The notes under the pieces are model-generated. The model saw only the letters and a list, made by a program, of their open reading frames with translations. It was not told the DNA's origin and did not search any database. Below, one piece after another: positions 16,691 through 25,297 of a stretch of DNA of 64,000 nucleotides (position 1 is its first letter; each line of letters opens with the position of its first letter). The position numbers and the translations under genes are program-made. Where the stretch lies: contig NZ_CP070496.1 in assembly GCF_016925535.1 (NCBI RefSeq), positions 1,860,001 through 1,924,000 on the forward strand. The letters run 5' to 3'. Source of the stretch: Natronoglycomyces albus. Its GTDB lineage: Bacteria > Actinomycetota > Actinomycetes > Mycobacteriales > Micromonosporaceae.

Positions 16691-17308
16691 CTAGTCAATG
16701 TCGCTAGCTGGTTTGACGCTGATGCCCAGCGCCGAGGCCAAGGCGGGAGCTACCACATAGAGTGCGTCGATGTCGATTGTCGCGCCTGCTAGGTGGGTTA
16801 TTCCGTCGATGTCGGTGAGGTTGGTGGAGGTAAAACGGGTCCCGCCGGTGACCGTGGTGTGGTGAAAGGAAGCGCCGGTGAGGTCGCACTCAACGAAGGT
16901 GACATTGTCCAACGTGGCTTCGGTGAAATCGGCTTCGGTGAGGCGGCAGCGCCTAAAAGTGACGTTGCGTAGGCCGGTGAATCGATAGGCGGACAAGTCA
17001 AGTTGACAATCGGTAAAGGTGGTGTCGCGTATACGCCCGTTGATCAGGTGTAGCCCGGTGGCGCGGGTGTCGGTCAGGCCGCTGCGAATGATGGTGCTGT
17101 CTTCGGCGAAAAGCCCCGACAAGTCGCTGCGATCGAACGTGGTGCCACGAATCCGGGCCTTGGTTAGTTGAGCGCTGCTGAGGATGCCGTTGATGAGGTG
17201 ACAGTCGCTGATATCGACGTCTTCGGCCTCGGTGTTGCTCCAGTCCCCGGCGGTGACGCTGAGGCGGTCCCATGTGGCTTCGTCGACCAGTTCGGGCTGA
17301 GTGATCAT
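16691..17308 (-). CDS. Pentapeptide-repeat protein
   Basis: The 205 residues are dominated by A(D/N)Lxx-type five-residue periods, for example ARIRGTTFDRSDLSGLFAED, CQLDLSAYRFTGLRNVTF, CRLTEADFTEATLDNVTF and CDLTGASFHHTTVTGGTRF. These should fold as a right-handed quadrilateral beta helix. Known relatives such as MfpA and Qnr mimic DNA and protect gyrase, but most are uncharacterised. It is cytosolic with no signal. The gene is divergent from an orphan integrase with a 44-bp gap. Confidence 0.88.
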   Translation of the reverse strand: MITQPELVDEATWDRLSVTAGDWSNTEAEDVDISDCHLINGILSSAQLTKARIRGTTFDRSDLSGLFAEDSTIIRSGLTDTRATGLHLINGRIRDTTFTDCQLDLSAYRFTGLRNVTFRRCRLTEADFTEATLDNVTFVECDLTGASFHHTTVTGGTRFTSTNLTDIDGITHLAGATIDIDALYVVAPALASALGISVKPASDID

Positions 17309-17352
17309 GTGTACCGCTTTCTTATCGGAGGCGTCATTAATACCCGTTGCCT

Positions 17353-18396
17353 ATGACATCACAGGATTTTCTCCAGTGTTCTAGGCTGGGATACATGGCG
17401 TCGTCTGAGGTTGCGGATGTGCAGTGGTCCTCCGGTGGAGGGAACCTAGAGTCGATGGGCCCTGGGCGGGATCCCTATCGTGTGTACCTGGAGTCATTGG
17501 GGTCGAAGGAATCGCGACGGACCATGGCCGGATGTCTGGACCGTATCGCGCAAATGTTGTCCGGCGACGAGAATGCCACCGGGGCGGGCCAGCCGTGGCA
17601 TTTGCTGCGCTACGAACACACCTCGACGTTGCGGTCGGTCATGTTGGATCGGGGCTGGTCGGGCTCGTACATCAATAAACACCTCGCGGCGCTGCGGAGG
17701 GTGCTGCAAGAGGCCTGGCGTCTGGACTTGATCGGCGCAGAGGACTACCAGCGCGTGTGTGACGTGCAGCCGGTGAAGGCGACTAGGCTCCCGGCCGGGC
17801 AGCAAATCGATGCGGAGACGCTCAGCGGAGCGTTGTACGCCTGCGACATGGACGATTCCCCCGCTGGGGCACGGGACGCGGCGGTGCTGGCGGTACTGTA
17901 TTCGACCGGTTGTCGTCGTTCAGAAGTCGCGTCGTTGCGCTTGGTCGACTATGACGAATCCGAGCGAAGTCTGCGGGTATTGGGTAAAGGTAACAAGGAA
18001 CGGCTGGTGTACCTCACCGAAGCGGCTCAGCAGCGTCTGGACCGGTGGATGAGTGTGCGTGGGCAGGGCCCTGGGGCGCTGTTTTGTCCGATTAACAAAG
18101 CCGGGCGGCCTCGCTATGTGGGAAAGACGCAATCGGGACGGTCCCTGTCGGCAATGACCGGCCAAGCCATCGCCGACCTGTTGGTCAAACGGTTGACTCA
18201 GGCCGGGCAGCGCCGCCACACGCCGCATGACTTCCGCCGCACCTTCATTGGTGAACTCTTGGACGCTGGCGTGGACTTGGCCATCACTCAGTCGCTGGTG
18301 GGCCACGCGTCGCCGGTGACTACGGCGCGCTATGACCGCAGGCCGCAACGGCGATCCCGGGAAGCGGTGGATAAGTTGCGCCTGCCCGAAGTCTGA
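17353..18396 (+). CDS. Tyrosine recombinase / site-specific integrase
   Basis: The roughly 347-residue protein has an N-terminal SAM-like core-binding domain (about 40-135) and a complete catalytic domain. The residues visible are Arg in GCRRSEVASL, Lys in GKGNKERLVY, HDFRR, the second His in LVGHAS and the nucleophile Tyr in TTARYDRR. It should be active for strand exchange. No excisionase, tRNA, phage or IS gene adjoins it, so it is an orphan. The start is uncertain (ATG 17353 or ATG 17395); neither has a strong ribosome-binding site. Confidence 0.88.
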   Translation: MTSQDFLQCSRLGYMASSEVADVQWSSGGGNLESMGPGRDPYRVYLESLGSKESRRTMAGCLDRIAQMLSGDENATGAGQPWHLLRYEHTSTLRSVMLDRGWSGSYINKHLAALRRVLQEAWRLDLIGAEDYQRVCDVQPVKATRLPAGQQIDAETLSGALYACDMDDSPAGARDAAVLAVLYSTGCRRSEVASLRLVDYDESERSLRVLGKGNKERLVYLTEAAQQRLDRWMSVRGQGPGALFCPINKAGRPRYVGKTQSGRSLSAMTGQAIADLLVKRLTQAGQRRHTPHDFRRTFIGELLDAGVDLAITQSLVGHASPVTTARYDRRPQRRSREAVDKLRLPEV

Positions 18397-18484
18397 GGCT
18401 GGTGTCGAAGCTCACCTAGTCGCGGATGCTTCATCGGCGCACAATGAGAGAAACCACCCCGCACCCCATCGCCGAGGAGTCACC

Positions 18485-19135
18485 TTGTTCGGAGTCATCG
18501 ACTTGTGGGCGTACGTTATCGCCACGGTCATCATCGTGCTGCTGCCGGGCCCTAATTCGTTGTACGTGCTTTCGGTGGCGTCACGACGCGGAGCGCGCAC
18601 GGGCTGGGCTGCCGCCAGCGGCGTCTTTGTTGGCGACACGATCCTTATGATTGCCTCTGCGGCTGGCCTTGCCTCGGTGTTTGCCGCTTCCCCGGCACTG
18701 TTCACGGTGGTGCGCTGGGCGGGGGCGCTGTATTTGACGTGGCTGGGGGTGACGTTGCTGGCCTCGGCGTGGAGGCGACTTCGACGTGACCCCTGTGCGG
18801 TATCCGCCGAGGTCACCTCTGAGAGCCTTCTGTCACGGGAGCGGCCCTTTCGGCGTGCGTTGATCGCCAGTTTGCTTAACCCGAAGGCCATTTTGTTCTT
18901 TGTGGCGTTTTTCGTGCAGTTCGTTGACCCCAACTATGCGTGGCCGGTGCTGTCGTATCTGCTGTTGGGTCTGATTGCCTTGTCGTGTTCGGCGGCCTAT
19001 CTAGCGGTGCTGATTGTGTCGGGGTCGAAGCTGGCGGCGGCCTTTGCCCATCGGCGTCGCCTCGCTGCGGGTGGCACGTCTGTGGCGGGGGCGGTCATGG
19101 TTGGTTTCGCCGTGCGGCTAGCCGCTGGTAACTAA
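18485..19135 (+). CDS. LysE/LeuE-family amino-acid exporter
   Basis: The TTG at 18485, preceded by GAGGAG, gives 216 residues beginning FGVIDLWAYVIATVIIVLLPGPN. PGPN in the first helix is the hallmark of the LysE/RhtB superfamily. Six hydrophobic segments follow, with GASxxxGDT-like and LNPKAILFF signatures (residues near 137-145). It should export an amino acid or similar metabolite by proton antiport. The in-frame extension to 18332 overlaps the integrase and is rejected. Confidence 0.87.
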   Translation: MFGVIDLWAYVIATVIIVLLPGPNSLYVLSVASRRGARTGWAAASGVFVGDTILMIASAAGLASVFAASPALFTVVRWAGALYLTWLGVTLLASAWRRLRRDPCAVSAEVTSESLLSRERPFRRALIASLLNPKAILFFVAFFVQFVDPNYAWPVLSYLLLGLIALSCSAAYLAVLIVSGSKLAAAFAHRRRLAAGGTSVAGAVMVGFAVRLAAGN

Positions 19136-19143
19136 TAGCGCCG

Positions 19144-19785
19144 TTATAGGGCGGTGATGTCGCCACGGGCGCGTTCGCTGCGGGCTAGGGCGCGAATGAG
19201 GTTCAGGCTGCCGTGGCGGGCGATCGACAGGTTCGCCAGCAGGGCGATGGCGGTGCGAGCGGCTGAGGTGTTGAGCTCAACCTCGTTGATCTCCAGGCTG
19301 GTGGCGAGGTCGTCTAGGTGGACGGCCATTTCCATGATCCGGGTGGCGAGGTAGTCGTCCAAGGAAATGCCGTAACCCCACTTGGCGATGTGAATAACAT
19401 GGTCGGCCGGCAGTTCAAACAGCGTGTCTTGGAGCGAGTCGATGGCGGCGGTGACGTCGCTGACCAGCGCGGCGACACCGCCGGTGGCTAGGCGATCGCC
19501 ACCGTCGCGGATGGCGGTGTTGCCCGGTGAGTCGATGCCGGTGTTGAGCCAGTCGGCCTGTGCGTAATGCTCATCGAGGGTGACGACCTTCGCCCCGGGC
19601 GGCGCATCGGTATCGAGCGCGGATTGGACCGACAGAATCTGGTAGGCGGTATGCCCGGCCAGCGCTTTGATGGTGAATTGGTCTAGGAGGCTGGGTTCTT
19701 CCCATCGTTGGGTGAGTCGTTGGTGGGTCAGGAGGGTGGCGGTGGTGGTGGCGGCGTGGATGAAGTCGGTGCGGATTGTGCTCAT
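19144..19785 (-). CDS. DinB/MDMPI-fold protein (mycothiol-type maleylpyruvate isomerase N-terminal domain)
   Basis: The 213-residue four-helix protein has the layout of the MDMPI N-terminal domain. There is an early His region, an extended loop, and EMAVHLDDLATSL near residue 155, whose HxDD pattern is typical of metal-binding members. The family includes mycothiol-dependent isomerases and S-transferases, so it fits an actinobacterium that makes mycothiol. The C-terminus is helical and hydrophobic. It is convergent with the exporter gene. Function beyond the fold is inference. Confidence 0.75.
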   Translation of the reverse strand: MSTIRTDFIHAATTTATLLTHQRLTQRWEEPSLLDQFTIKALAGHTAYQILSVQSALDTDAPPGAKVVTLDEHYAQADWLNTGIDSPGNTAIRDGGDRLATGGVAALVSDVTAAIDSLQDTLFELPADHVIHIAKWGYGISLDDYLATRIMEMAVHLDDLATSLEINEVELNTSAARTAIALLANLSIARHGSLNLIRALARSERARGDITAL

Positions 19786-19853
19786 GGTGTGCCCCTGTGG
19801 TGGCCGGTGGTGTGGGTCTTCATTGTTCCTTGCTCAGCGGGCTGTTGGGGGTG

Positions 19854-20861
19854 TTAGCGCACTGAGACGTGGACGTGGTTGGTGTGGTCGCCGTTGGGGG
19901 TGCCGTTTCCGGATGAGTATGCCGACCAGCCTCGGCCGGGGAACCAGATCTGGTGGTACCAGATGACGTAGTAGACGCCCAGGGCGTCGGCGTGGTTGAC
20001 ATACCAGGCGGCGAGGTTGTCGCCGTAGGTTTTGTGGGCGCCTTGGGCGGCTTCGTTTCGGAATCCGTCGGGGGCGGCGGAGAAGTCGCAGGCGCGTCCT
20101 TGGGGGTGTTCGCCGCCTCCGCCTGAGCGGTAGCACGAGACGTAGTGGTTGAATCCAGCCGATTGGGTTTCGTTGAGCACGTGCAGGGTGCGGGGGGTGA
20201 GGCAGCCTGAGGTGGTGGGGTCGTTGACGGAGCAGGATTCTGAGGGCAGGGAGCCATCGGAGTTGCGTTCGACGGGGGCGGGTGCTCCGGCTCCGCCGTC
20301 GCCGCTGGGGCCGCCTTGGCTTTGCATGCGTAGTTCGTCGAGTTTTGCTTCGAGGTCGTCGCGGGCTGCTTGGGCTTCTTCGAGGGCCTCGGCGGCGGCT
20401 TCGAGTTCGTCTTCGAGGGCGGCCTGTTCGTCGCGGAGGCGTTGGGCGGTTTCTTCGACGTCGGCTACGAGGGCGGCGCGTTCTTCGGCTAGGAAGGTCA
20501 GGTAGGTCAGTGAGTCGATGGCGACATCGGGTGAGGGGGCCGACAGTAGGGCTGAGGTGGAGGCTAGGTCACCTTGTTGGTGTAGGTAGACGGCGTAGTC
20601 GTTGAGGTCGTCGGTGAGTGCTTCGGCTTGGGCTTCGGCTTGGGCGAGGGATTCTTCGATGTCCTCGGCGCGTTTTTCGGTGGCGGTGAGGGTGTCTTCG
20701 GCTTCGACGACGGCCTCGAGTGCTTCGGCGAGGTCTTCTTCGAGTGCGTGTTCGTCGGGGTCGGCCGATGCTGGTGGGGCCAGCAGGAATAGTAGCGCGA
20801 TCACGGCGGTGCCGATGGCGATCAGGTGGCGTAGCAGCGGGGAGTGGTGTTGGGTGTGCAC
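19854..20861 (-). CDS. Secreted coiled-coil protein with M15-like C-terminal domain
   Basis: It has a signal peptide (hydrophobic IAIGTAVIALLFLLAP ending PASA, residues 12-33), then a coiled coil at about 38-180 rich in Ala/Glu/Asp, a Gly/Pro linker, and a C-terminal domain from about 215. That domain contains CYRSGGGGEHPQGRACDFSA and ends HTNHVHVSVR. The spaced His/Asp residues match the ARB-07466-type domain related to D-Ala-D-Ala metallopeptidases. The layout recalls PcsB/RipA-like cell-wall hydrolases that are recruited through their coiled coil. Start is GTG with AAAGG upstream. Confidence 0.85.
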   Translation of the reverse strand: MHTQHHSPLLRHLIAIGTAVIALLFLLAPPASADPDEHALEEDLAEALEAVVEAEDTLTATEKRAEDIEESLAQAEAQAEALTDDLNDYAVYLHQQGDLASTSALLSAPSPDVAIDSLTYLTFLAEERAALVADVEETAQRLRDEQAALEDELEAAAEALEEAQAARDDLEAKLDELRMQSQGGPSGDGGAGAPAPVERNSDGSLPSESCSVNDPTTSGCLTPRTLHVLNETQSAGFNHYVSCYRSGGGGEHPQGRACDFSAAPDGFRNEAAQGAHKTYGDNLAAWYVNHADALGVYYVIWYHQIWFPGRGWSAYSSGNGTPNGDHTNHVHVSVR

Positions 20862-21017
20862 GGGTGGGTCAGCCTTTCTGCGTCGTTGGCCCCTTGGGGT
20901 AGGGGTTGAGACAACTCAGCCGTCCTTCACGATAGCTGCTTCTTCTGGGTGCCTGTTGTGCACGGTGTGGGTGTTGACGCTGTGTGAGGGGGTGTGAGCG
21001 CAGCGGTGGGGTGCTGG

Positions 21018-21794
21018 TTAGAGGTTGGTGTCGACCACGAGGGGGGCGTGGTCGGAGGCGCCTTTGCCTTTGCGTTCGTTGCGGTCGACGTAGGCGTCGG
21101 TGACGTGGGTCATCAAGGACGGGTTGGCTAGGAGGAGGTCGATGCGCAGGCCGCGGTTTTTGGGGAAGTCGAGGTTGCGGTAGTCCCAGAAGGTGAAGGG
21201 CTGGTCGTATTTGAGGGCACGGGGGTAGACCTCGGTGAGGTTGGTCTCTTGCAGCTCGTTCAAGGCGGCGCGTTCGGCGTCGGTTGTGTGGGTGGTGCCT
21301 TCCCAGGCGTCGATGTCGTAGATGTCGTCGTCGGTGGGGCACACGTTGAAGTCACCGGTGATGGCGTAGGGGCTGCTGTCGTCGCGGTTGGCGGCTTCGG
21401 CGGCCAGGGCGCCTAGGAAGTTGAGTTTGTATTCGTAGTGGGGGTCGGTGATGTCGCGGCCGTTGGGGACATAGACCGACCAGATGCGGACGCCGTTGCA
21501 GGTGGCGGCGATGGCGCGGGCTTCGGTGGCGTTGTTGAAGGCGGGTTGGTCGGTCAGGTCGCGTTGGATGTGGTCTAGGCCGACTCTAGAGAGGATGGCC
21601 ACGCCGTTCCAGCGGCCTTGGCCGTGGGCGGCTACGGCGTATCCGGCGTCGTTGAATCGTTGGGCGGGGAAGGCTTCGGTGGTGGTTTTGAGTTCTTGAA
21701 GGCACACCACGTCGGGGGTGTTGGCTTCGATCCAGGCGGCGAGCCGGTCGGCTCGGGCGGTGATGGAGTTGATGTTCCACGAGACGATGCGCAC
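21018..21794 (-). CDS. xth: Exodeoxyribonuclease III / AP endonuclease, copy 1
   Basis: A 258-residue exonuclease III family enzyme. Metal and catalytic motifs are in order: SWNINSI, CLQELKT, the NGVAILS segment, GDFNVCP and GASDHAPLVV. It cleaves DNA 5' of abasic sites in base-excision repair and trims 3' ends. A second, distinct paralogue is encoded 2.6 kb away on the other strand. It lies 58 bp after the large membrane lipoprotein gene on the same strand and may be co-transcribed. Confidence 0.93.
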   Translation of the reverse strand: MRIVSWNINSITARADRLAAWIEANTPDVVCLQELKTTTEAFPAQRFNDAGYAVAAHGQGRWNGVAILSRVGLDHIQRDLTDQPAFNNATEARAIAATCNGVRIWSVYVPNGRDITDPHYEYKLNFLGALAAEAANRDDSSPYAITGDFNVCPTDDDIYDIDAWEGTTHTTDAERAALNELQETNLTEVYPRALKYDQPFTFWDYRNLDFPKNRGLRIDLLLANPSLMTHVTDAYVDRNERKGKGASDHAPLVVDTNL

Positions 21795-21852
21795 CGTGAT
21801 GGTTCCTTCCCAGGTTTCGTTGTCTCAGCTGCTGTGTTGACGCTACCAGCGC

Positions 21853-24210
21853 CTATTGGGGTCGGGCGGTGCCGCTGAGGCCTTCGGTGAGGGGGAGCTC
21901 CAGGTGGGGGGTGTCCTCTTCGGCGTTGGTGCGCAGCATTGTGGTCATGAATAGGGGGACGCCGACCACGGCGACGAATCCGGGTACGGCGATGCCGGAG
22001 TCGTTGACGAGGAACCCGATGATCGCCACGGCGGCTAGGCCGGTGAGCGCGGCTTGTTGGGGGCGTGACAGGTCGGCCAGCGCGCCGTGTCTCCACATCC
22101 AGATGATGGCGATGACGCCGGCGGCGACTAGGAGGGTCAGGGGGGTGTTGAACACGGTTGACCAGGCGGCTGCGGCTTTGCGCAGGATGGTGAGGAAGGC
22201 TTCGCCGCCGAGGATTTGTCCGACGAAGCGGCCGAGGTGGGTTTGTTGTTCTTCGGGGCGTAGGAAGTCGATGAAGCCGATGAGGGCGATGATGCCGGCG
22301 GAGGCGGATCCGGCGATGAGGGTGGTGGCGATGGAGAGGCGTTTGCCAAATAGTGCCAGGCATAGCAGCACCATGGTGGCGATGAGGGTGACGGTGCCGC
22401 CGACGTTGCGTCCCCACATGGGGGCGGCTACGACGATGCAGGCTGTGGCGGCGGCGGTGGGGGCGCCGTAGGTGAGGTAGCGGCCTTTCCATGGGGTGAG
22501 GGCGACTAGGAGGATGGCGGCGGCGGCGAAGGCGCCGAAGGCGTAGTTGCCCATTCCGGCGAAGCGGGCGCCGACTTGGGCGGTGTAGCCCATGGGGGTG
22601 TGTAGGGAGAGCGCTGATCCGGCGATGAGGTCGGCGGCGATGACGGTGAAGGTGAGTGCGGAGATGACTAGGGCGGGGCCGTAGCGTCGTTTGCGGACGG
22701 GGGCGATGGAGGCGGCGGCGGCGCATCCGATGGCGAAGGCGATGGTGAGGGCCCAGAGGGCGACGCGGGGGGTGCTGGCGTGCCACCAGGGGATGGATCC
22801 GGCTGCGGTGGCGGCTACGGGTAGGGAGGCCACGGTGAGCAGGCCGAAGGTGAGGAGGGCGCCGGGGGTGTGGTCGCGGCCGCGGATGGCGATGGCGGTG
22901 GCGCCGATGATGGCGATGATGCCGGCTACGGCGATGGTGAGGAAGAAGTTGGGCATGGCCGCGGCTACTGATTGGGCGGCGCGGGTGTGGGAGATGCCGC
23001 CGTCGATGGCTTCTTGTGCGGTGAGGGTTTCGTTGTTGGAGTTGATGCCGCGGCCGGTCATGGAGGGGTGGAGGGGGATGTCGACGGTGCGCAAGATGGT
23101 GGGGGCGATGTCGACGATTTGGACGTAGCCGTCGCGGCCGGTGGTTGGTGAGGATGCCCATCCGGGGTTTGTGGTGGGGCCGGTGTACATCAGTGGGTGT
23201 AGTGAGGTGGGGCTGTGGGAGTCGGAGATTCCGGCCACGATGATGTCGAAGGTGTCCGGTAGTGAGGCGAGGGCTTGGTTGAGGGCGGCGTCGGCTACGG
23301 CGGCTTGGGCGGGGCGTTGGGCGGCTTGGCGTTGTTCTTGGGTTTCCTCATCGATGGTTTCCTCGTCGATGGGGTCGATGTCTTCGGCTTCGGGTTGGTG
23401 TTCTTCTCCGGCTTCGGAGGCGTCGTATTCGACTTCGTGGGCTGATTGTGGCGACATGCCGATGGAGACGCCCGGGTCGATCAGGACGATGGGGCATTCG
23501 GCGGCGGCGTGGGCCGTTGAGGTGAGGTCGTCGCGCCAGTAGTCGAGGTGGCCTTCTTGTCCGGCGGCGGCCACGGCGGCTCCGCTGCCGATGGCGGCGA
23601 TGCAGATGTCGGTGTGGTCGAAGCTGTCGCCGTCGAGGTCGGCTTCGTTGGCTTCGAAGCGGGCGGCGGTCACCGATTCGGCTAGCGCTCCTACGTGGGA
23701 CCCGTAGGCGTATTTGTCGTTGACGGCGACGCGTTCGACCGCGTCGGGTAGTAGCCAGTTTCCGCCCAGGGAGATGGGGTTGGAGAAGGTGGATTGTTCG
23801 AAGCAATCGGAGGTGCGGGCGCCGATTCCTCCGGCGCGGTTGCCGGTGCCGATGGTGGCCCAGGCGGCTTCGGGGCAGGTCCAGGCGCCGATGGTGCGCA
23901 CACTCATGGAGGCTACGGCGGAGGAGCCGGCCATGTCATAGAGGGTGGGGGTGTCGTGGGGGTTGATGTCGCCCCATTGCAGGCCGGGGATGCCGATGAG
24001 GGCGACGCCGGTGGGCTGGTCTTGTGTGGTGGTGTCGTCCTCGGCGAAGGCTCCCCCGGCGGTGCAGGCGGACAAGGCGACGATGGTTGCTGCGGCGAGG
24101 AAGGCGGTGGTGGCGCGGCCGATGCGGCCGCGTGCGCGCAGGCGGGCTTTGGGTGTGGGCGCAAGCTCAGTGGCCCGCCGCAAGCGGTTGAGTATCGGAA
24201 GAGTTTTCAA
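21853..24210 (-). CDS. Large membrane lipoprotein: alkaline-phosphatase-like domain plus about ten helices
   Basis: About 785 residues. A lipobox (ALSAC) follows a basic stretch and hydrophobic segment. Next comes an extracytoplasmic region of about 300 residues with GIPGLQWGDI, an acidic Glu-rich insert, and ISDSHS and QIVDIAPTIL segments that resemble the alkaline-phosphatase/phosphodiesterase fold. The C-terminal half has roughly ten membrane helices. The pattern matches a conserved actinobacterial family without known function. The start is uncertain: TTG 24210 has a GGTGGGA site, while GTG 24273 has none. Confidence 0.75.
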   Translation of the reverse strand: MKTLPILNRLRRATELAPTPKARLRARGRIGRATTAFLAAATIVALSACTAGGAFAEDDTTTQDQPTGVALIGIPGLQWGDINPHDTPTLYDMAGSSAVASMSVRTIGAWTCPEAAWATIGTGNRAGGIGARTSDCFEQSTFSNPISLGGNWLLPDAVERVAVNDKYAYGSHVGALAESVTAARFEANEADLDGDSFDHTDICIAAIGSGAAVAAAGQEGHLDYWRDDLTSTAHAAAECPIVLIDPGVSIGMSPQSAHEVEYDASEAGEEHQPEAEDIDPIDEETIDEETQEQRQAAQRPAQAAVADAALNQALASLPDTFDIIVAGISDSHSPTSLHPLMYTGPTTNPGWASSPTTGRDGYVQIVDIAPTILRTVDIPLHPSMTGRGINSNNETLTAQEAIDGGISHTRAAQSVAAAMPNFFLTIAVAGIIAIIGATAIAIRGRDHTPGALLTFGLLTVASLPVAATAAGSIPWWHASTPRVALWALTIAFAIGCAAAASIAPVRKRRYGPALVISALTFTVIAADLIAGSALSLHTPMGYTAQVGARFAGMGNYAFGAFAAAAILLVALTPWKGRYLTYGAPTAAATACIVVAAPMWGRNVGGTVTLIATMVLLCLALFGKRLSIATTLIAGSASAGIIALIGFIDFLRPEEQQTHLGRFVGQILGGEAFLTILRKAAAAWSTVFNTPLTLLVAAGVIAIIWMWRHGALADLSRPQQAALTGLAAVAIIGFLVNDSGIAVPGFVAVVGVPLFMTTMLRTNAEEDTPHLELPLTEGLSGTARPQ

Positions 24211-24407
24211 TGCCGTCCCACCGGTGTGTGTGAACCAGTCTCTCAGCTTTCTCTGTGTGTGACTGAGAAACACTGTGTCATTTAGCCTAACGTGACGTTG
24301 CTGGCCGATAAGCCGCGACCTAAATGACGATGAGGCTGTCCCACATTTGGTGGCGGTTGGCCTCGCGCGGCGATGAGAGTGGATGGCTGCCCGGTAGAGT
24401 GTGCGGC

Positions 24408-25208
24408 ATGTTCACAGTATCGACGATCAATGTCAATGGGATCCGCGCGGCGGCGAAGAAGGGCTTCCCTGCCTGGTTGGAAACCACGAAGGCCGATGTG
24501 GTGGCGCTGCAGGAAGTACGCGCTGAGGAGCATCAGGTTCCCGAGGCCGTTACGCGGGTGGAGGGCTGGAACTGGGTGTGGGTTCCCTCCCAGGTGGCCA
24601 AGGGACGTGCGGGGGTGGCGCTGGCGACGCGGGCGGTGCCGCAGGCGGTGCGCTTTGGTTTTGGGTCCGCGGAGTTTGACACGCATGGGCGTTATGTGGA
24701 GGTGGATTTGCCGGAGGTCACGGTGGGGAGTTTGTATTTGCCCTCCGGTGAGACCGGTACTGCGCGTCAGGATGAGAAGATGCGTTTTTTGGAGGAGTTT
24801 GGCGCCTATATGCGAGAGAAGTTGGATCAGTCGCGGCGCAGCGGTCGGCATTTTTTGGTGTGTGGTGATTACAATATTGCGCACACCGAGGCTGATTTGA
24901 AGAATTGGCGGGGCAATAAGAAGACGTCGGGGTTTTTGCCCGAGGAGCGTCAGTGGTTGAGTGACTTGTATGCCACGGGTTTGGTCGATGTGGTTCGGTC
25001 GTTGCATCCTGATCAGGAGGGGCCCTATTCGTGGTGGTCCTATCGGGGTAAGGCGTTCGACAATGACGCGGGGTGGCGTATCGACGTGCATGTGGCGACG
25101 CCTGATTTGGCCGCCAGCGCGCGCCAGGCCACTGTTGAGCGGGATGCCTCCTATGACTCTCGTATGAGTGATCACGCTCCGGTGACGGTCACCTATGACA
25201 TTGGTTGA
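24408..25208 (+). CDS. xth: Exodeoxyribonuclease III, copy 2
   Basis: The ATG at 24408 gives 266 residues with VSTINVNGIRAAAKKGF, ALQEVRAEE, VCGDYNIAHTE, the YSWWSYRGKAFDNDAGWRID segment and SDHAPVTVTY. This is the ExoA/XthA subgroup closest to E. coli ExoIII in motif layout and clearly different from copy 1. It should be an AP endonuclease and 3' exonuclease. It is divergent from the phosphatase-like gene and is followed 89 bp later by the helicase gene on the same strand. Confidence 0.93.
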   Translation: MFTVSTINVNGIRAAAKKGFPAWLETTKADVVALQEVRAEEHQVPEAVTRVEGWNWVWVPSQVAKGRAGVALATRAVPQAVRFGFGSAEFDTHGRYVEVDLPEVTVGSLYLPSGETGTARQDEKMRFLEEFGAYMREKLDQSRRSGRHFLVCGDYNIAHTEADLKNWRGNKKTSGFLPEERQWLSDLYATGLVDVVRSLHPDQEGPYSWWSYRGKAFDNDAGWRIDVHVATPDLAASARQATVERDASYDSRMSDHAPVTVTYDIG

Positions 25209-25297
25209 GTAGGGGTGGCGGGTTCTTAGGGTGTTTGTTCGGCCGCCTCGGGCACACAATGTGGCCCGCAGGTGGCGACGTGGCACCATTGACGCTT

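Noticed and set aside
20862-21017. Possible ydaO-type c-di-AMP riboswitch ahead of the secreted coiled-coil protein
   Set aside because: The conserved core words of that riboswitch are not seen.
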